The notes under the pieces were generated by a model that ran no database searches, was not told the origin of the DNA, and was given only the letters and a program-made list of their open reading frames with translations. Position numbers and translations under genes: made by a program. From Flavobacteriales bacterium (GTDB lineage: Bacteria > Bacteroidota > Bacteroidia > Flavobacteriales_E > Vicingaceae), in NCBI GenBank assembly GCA_020635795.1, contig JACJZD010000005.1, positions 62,001 through 126,000 of the forward strand: a DNA stretch of 64,000 nucleotides. Direction: 5' to 3'. This document shows positions 61,916 through 64,000 of the stretch, piece after piece. How positions within the stretch are numbered: the stretch's first letter is position 1; each line of letters opens with the position of its first letter.

Positions 61916-62599
61916 ATGTGCCCTAAAGTTGTCATTATTTCTAATCATCCTACCGAACACAAAAAGTTGGAACATCTTTTAGTGCAAGAAGGGTATGAGG
62001 TTTTTCAGCTTTCAGCAATCAACGCTAAAAATGTAGCATTAATTGATAACATTGCTCCTCAAATTATTTTGCTTGAAATGGATTTGGGAGCTTACGATGG
62101 CATTGAGGTTTGCTACCAATTAAAAATTGAGAAGAAAATAGATGCGTTTATTGTAATTAATTCTACCCAAGAAGAAGATTACGTTCAAATTGAAGCTTTT
62201 AAAGCTGGTGCTGACGATTACATTATCAAACCCATTAGCAATAGGATTTTATTAAAAAAGATACAAGCATTACTGAACAGGTCGTCTCAAAAAACAATCA
62301 ACAATAACATTAAAGGCACGTTAATGCACAACGACATTGTTGTTGATATTGATGAATATGCCGTATACAAAGGACAACAAAAGATTGAGTTGCCTCGAAA
62401 AGAGTTTGAGATTTTGTGTCTGTTGTTTAAAAATCCACGCAAAGTTTTTTCTAGAGACACCATTTACCAATCGGTTTGGGAAAACACAGAAAACTTAAAC
62501 CCTCGAATTATTGATGTACACATTCGAAAAATTCGTGAAAAAATTGGTGATGAAATTATCCACACCATAAAAGGTGTAGGATATCAATTAGCAAAATAA
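61916..62599 (+). CDS. OmpR-family response regulator with Glu in place of the phospho-acceptor Asp
   Basis: 227 residues. A receiver domain (about 4-115) and a winged-helix DNA-binding domain (about 133-227; ELPRKEFEILCLLFKNPRKVFSRDTIY, RIIDVHIRKIREKIG, IKGVGYQL) are clear. In the receiver the acceptor position reads IILLEMDLGAYDG, with Glu54 where the family has LLDxxxPxxDG. The usual N-terminal Asp pair is Ser9-Asn10 (VVIISNHPTE), while the Lys of KPI is kept. The protein therefore probably cannot be phosphorylated and may mimic the active state. No histidine kinase gene is adjacent. Confidence 0.9.
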   Translation: MCPKVVIISNHPTEHKKLEHLLVQEGYEVFQLSAINAKNVALIDNIAPQIILLEMDLGAYDGIEVCYQLKIEKKIDAFIVINSTQEEDYVQIEAFKAGADDYIIKPISNRILLKKIQALLNRSSQKTINNNIKGTLMHNDIVVDIDEYAVYKGQQKIELPRKEFEILCLLFKNPRKVFSRDTIYQSVWENTENLNPRIIDVHIRKIREKIGDEIIHTIKGVGYQLAK

Positions 62600-62615
62600 A
62601 AACAGTTACTTCTTT

Positions 62616-62636
62616 ATTGTGGGTTTAACCCGCAAT
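62616..62636. terminator. Hairpin after the response-regulator gene
   Basis: ATTGTGGGTT (62616-62625) pairs with AACCCGCAAT (62627-62636) with one G-T pair. It lies 17 bases after the stop, with no strong T-run. Confidence 0.5.
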
Positions 62637-62653
62637 CATTTTCCGAAAAATAG

Positions 62654-62686
62654 ATTCCTGATGTCCGCTATCGCTACCTCAGGAAT
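62654..62686. repeat. Intergenic hairpin repeat (ATTCCTGA / TCAGGAAT)
   Basis: An 8-bp perfect inverted repeat (62654-62661 with 62679-62686) with a 17-base loop, followed by GACGAG. The wording GTCATTCCTGAGG on the reverse strand is a common intergenic repeat in Bacteroidetes. Confidence 0.5.
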
Positions 62687-62721
62687 GACGAGAATTATAT
62701 TACATTTAACTGTACAAATCC

Positions 62722-64000
62722 TTATTTAAAGGTATAAGCATAGCTAACTCCAAAGAATCTTCCTTCGGTAAACGATGAGAAAATTTCGTCGTTGGCTCTA
62801 AAGGAAGAATAAATTCGTTGACGTTTTTGGTTGAGTAAATTGTTTACATTAAAACTCACTTTATGTCTTTTTAATTCACCACCAAACGACTTGCTCGCCT
62901 TAAATGTTACATCATGGAAAGTGTTGTCGTAAATATCAGGTATCCTTCCAATACCAACTATTGCTAAACTTTTTCCTTGAACATTGTAACTCACATTAAC
63001 ATCCAACCCTTTATCGATGTTGGCATAACCAATAAATGTGTTGATTAAGTAAGGTGCTTGTCCTTGAAAAGCCCTAGTTTTTTCAACATTTTCACCATCA
63101 CGAGCTTCTAAAACTCTAAATTGGTATTCTACATCACTCATTTTTACTTGCGATTTTGCAAACGTAACATTACTACCTATCGAAACATTTTTAAGTCTAG
63201 TATGAATAAACTCTAGTCCTTTTTTAACCTCAAACTCAATACCTAAAACCGTAGCATTTTCTACATTTCTTGGAATAATATTATCAGCACTGGTTGCATT
63301 GTATGAAACAATTTCAATAGGATTTTTAAAATCTTTATAAAAACCACTTACCGAAACCAAATCGGATGAACCCATAAATTTCTCAAAACGTAAATCGTAG
63401 TTGTTAACGTATGTCTGAACCAAATCTAAATTTCCAATAAAGGTTATTTGAGTAACCGCATCATAAATTTGGGCTCCAGATTTTTCTTTAAACGATGGGC
63501 GAGCTAATGTTCTGCTGTAATTTGCCCTTATATTAAAATCTTTAAACAGGTTGTAAATTACACCAACCGAAGGTAAAAGGTCTGTTTTATCTAACACCAC
63601 TCTATCGTCGAACTTATCCAGTTTTGGGTCAACAACGGTTTGTTTTTCTCCTGTGTAACGCATTTCGGCTTTCTCTACTCTTGCACCGTAAATAACTTTT
63701 AACGAACTATCTAATGGTAATTCATTCATTAAATAACCTGCAATTATGGTTTGACTAGCCTGATAAATGTTTGAAGAATCAACCTGACCAATGGCATAAA
63801 TTCCATTTCCTGTTTTTGGAGAGTTTGCCGCACTAAACAAATAATCGTTGGTAAAAAGTTGATTAGGGTCTCCACTATATTCTTTTTTCCCAATGTTTCT
63901 AAAGTTGTATTCTACCACATCAAACGAACGGTCTTTATAAATATAGTTTGCCCCTCCTTTCAAGGTACTTTTTAATCCCGACCACTGATTAAAATCCCAT
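62722..64000 (-). CDS. TonB-dependent outer-membrane receptor, C-terminal part (5' end outside window)
   Basis: The frame is open to the window's right edge and the last 425 or so residues are present (an internal TTG at 63963 is not the start). The upstream residues read FNQWSGLKSTLKGGANYIYK. Barrel strands with TonB-receptor wording follow: YGARVEKAEMRY, NIRANYSRTLARPSFKE, DLRFEKFMGSSDLVSVSGFYKDFKNPIEIV and the closing FFGVSYAYTF with a terminal aromatic. It imports a large or iron-loaded nutrient using TonB energy. The substrate is unknown. Confidence 0.9.
   Translation of the reverse strand, partial: WDFNQWSGLKSTLKGGANYIYKDRSFDVVEYNFRNIGKKEYSGDPNQLFTNDYLFSAANSPKTGNGIYAIGQVDSSNIYQASQTIIAGYLMNELPLDSSLKVIYGARVEKAEMRYTGEKQTVVDPKLDKFDDRVVLDKTDLLPSVGVIYNLFKDFNIRANYSRTLARPSFKEKSGAQIYDAVTQITFIGNLDLVQTYVNNYDLRFEKFMGSSDLVSVSGFYKDFKNPIEIVSYNATSADNIIPRNVENATVLGIEFEVKKGLEFIHTRLKNVSIGSNVTFAKSQVKMSDVEYQFRVLEARDGENVEKTRAFQGQAPYLINTFIGYANIDKGLDVNVSYNVQGKSLAIVGIGRIPDIYDNTFHDVTFKASKSFGGELKRHKVSFNVNNLLNQKRQRIYSSFRANDEIFSSFTEGRFFGVSYAYTFK

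Noticed and set aside
62722..64000. Treating the receptor as starting at 63963
   Set aside because: The frame continues to the right edge with typical receptor sequence, so the gene is truncated by the window rather than short.
1..64000. tRNA, rRNA, transposase, integrase or prophage genes
   Set aside because: Read through on both strands without finding any. The gaps between genes are short and mostly occupied by hairpins and repeats.

Overview
The window is AT-rich chromosomal DNA (about one third G+C by eye) from a member of the Bacteroidetes, most likely the Flavobacteriales. The evidence is consistent across the window. There are secreted proteins with both type A and type B (gliding-motility type) type IX secretion C-terminal domains. 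The gene order purH-mreB-mreC-mreD-mrdA-rodA is typical of the phylum. There is a SusC-like TonB-dependent receptor, a GIN-domain protein beside an ECF sigma/anti-sigma pair, and promoters of the Bacteroidetes form TAnnTTTG. The species cannot be named from sequence alone. No tRNA, rRNA, CRISPR array, transposase or integrase was found.

Layout. 1-1.1 kb: 3' end of kdsD (LPS Kdo synthesis) overlapping a secreted PKD protein. 1.2-8.7 kb: purH and the complete elongasome operon on the minus strand (mreB, mreC, mreD, penicillin-binding protein 2, rodA). 8.9-11.4 kb: a DUF4286 protein, a lipoprotein, a TonB-like energy transducer and an SDR oxidoreductase. 11.5-14.6 kb: an uncharacterised protein with a kinase-like motif pattern, then two consecutive kynurenine-route enzymes, 3-hydroxyanthranilate dioxygenase and an ACMS decarboxylase-like amidohydrolase. 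A four-helix-bundle (S23/IVS family) gene sits between the two enzymes and is bracketed by inverted arrays of a degenerate 7-bp repeat. 14.6-15.8 kb: a small membrane protein and a VapBC-type toxin-antitoxin pair bracketed by a 47-bp perfect direct repeat. 15.8-25.2 kb: a giant gliding-motility-type surface protein, a GT-C-like membrane protein, a lipoprotein, lepA and metF. 25.2-31.6 kb: a lipoprotein and a three-gene operon of membrane-anchored TPR sensors, of which only the first carries a SpoIIE-type phosphatase. 31.7-42.4 kb: pbpC with its alpha-2-macroglobulin partner, and an M1 aminopeptidase. 42.4-45.2 kb: a compact type II restriction-modification island (controller protein, C5 cytosine methylase, PLD-type nuclease). 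45.2-51.4 kb: a GIN/beta-barrel protein, an anti-sigma factor, an ECF sigma factor and an M16 peptidase. 51.6-58.9 kb: a PiT-type transporter, an alkyltransferase-like protein, a fourth TPR sensor paralogue, Mrp and Nfu iron-sulfur proteins, a prolyl oligopeptidase and a small membrane protein. 59-62.6 kb: an ORF6N protein, a YcaQ-like DNA glycosylase, two small secreted proteins and an orphan response regulator. 62.7 kb to the end: the 3' part of a TonB-dependent receptor.

The most unusual structure is the set of period-7 degenerate repeats at three intergenic sites. One is a single-orientation array (1.2 kb). One is a compact inverted pair between purH and mreB (7.15-7.20 kb). The third is an inverted pair separated by the four-helix-bundle gene (13.07-13.55 kb). 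At the third site the right-hand array now encodes the first 20 or so residues of the downstream decarboxylase, whose only usable ATG overlaps the stop codon of the inserted gene. Other items worth attention are the 47-bp repeat around the toxin-antitoxin pair, the response regulator with Glu at the phospho-acceptor position, the TPR sensors that end where the phosphatase domain would begin, and the glycosylase gene with no ordinary start codon ahead of its conserved N-terminus.
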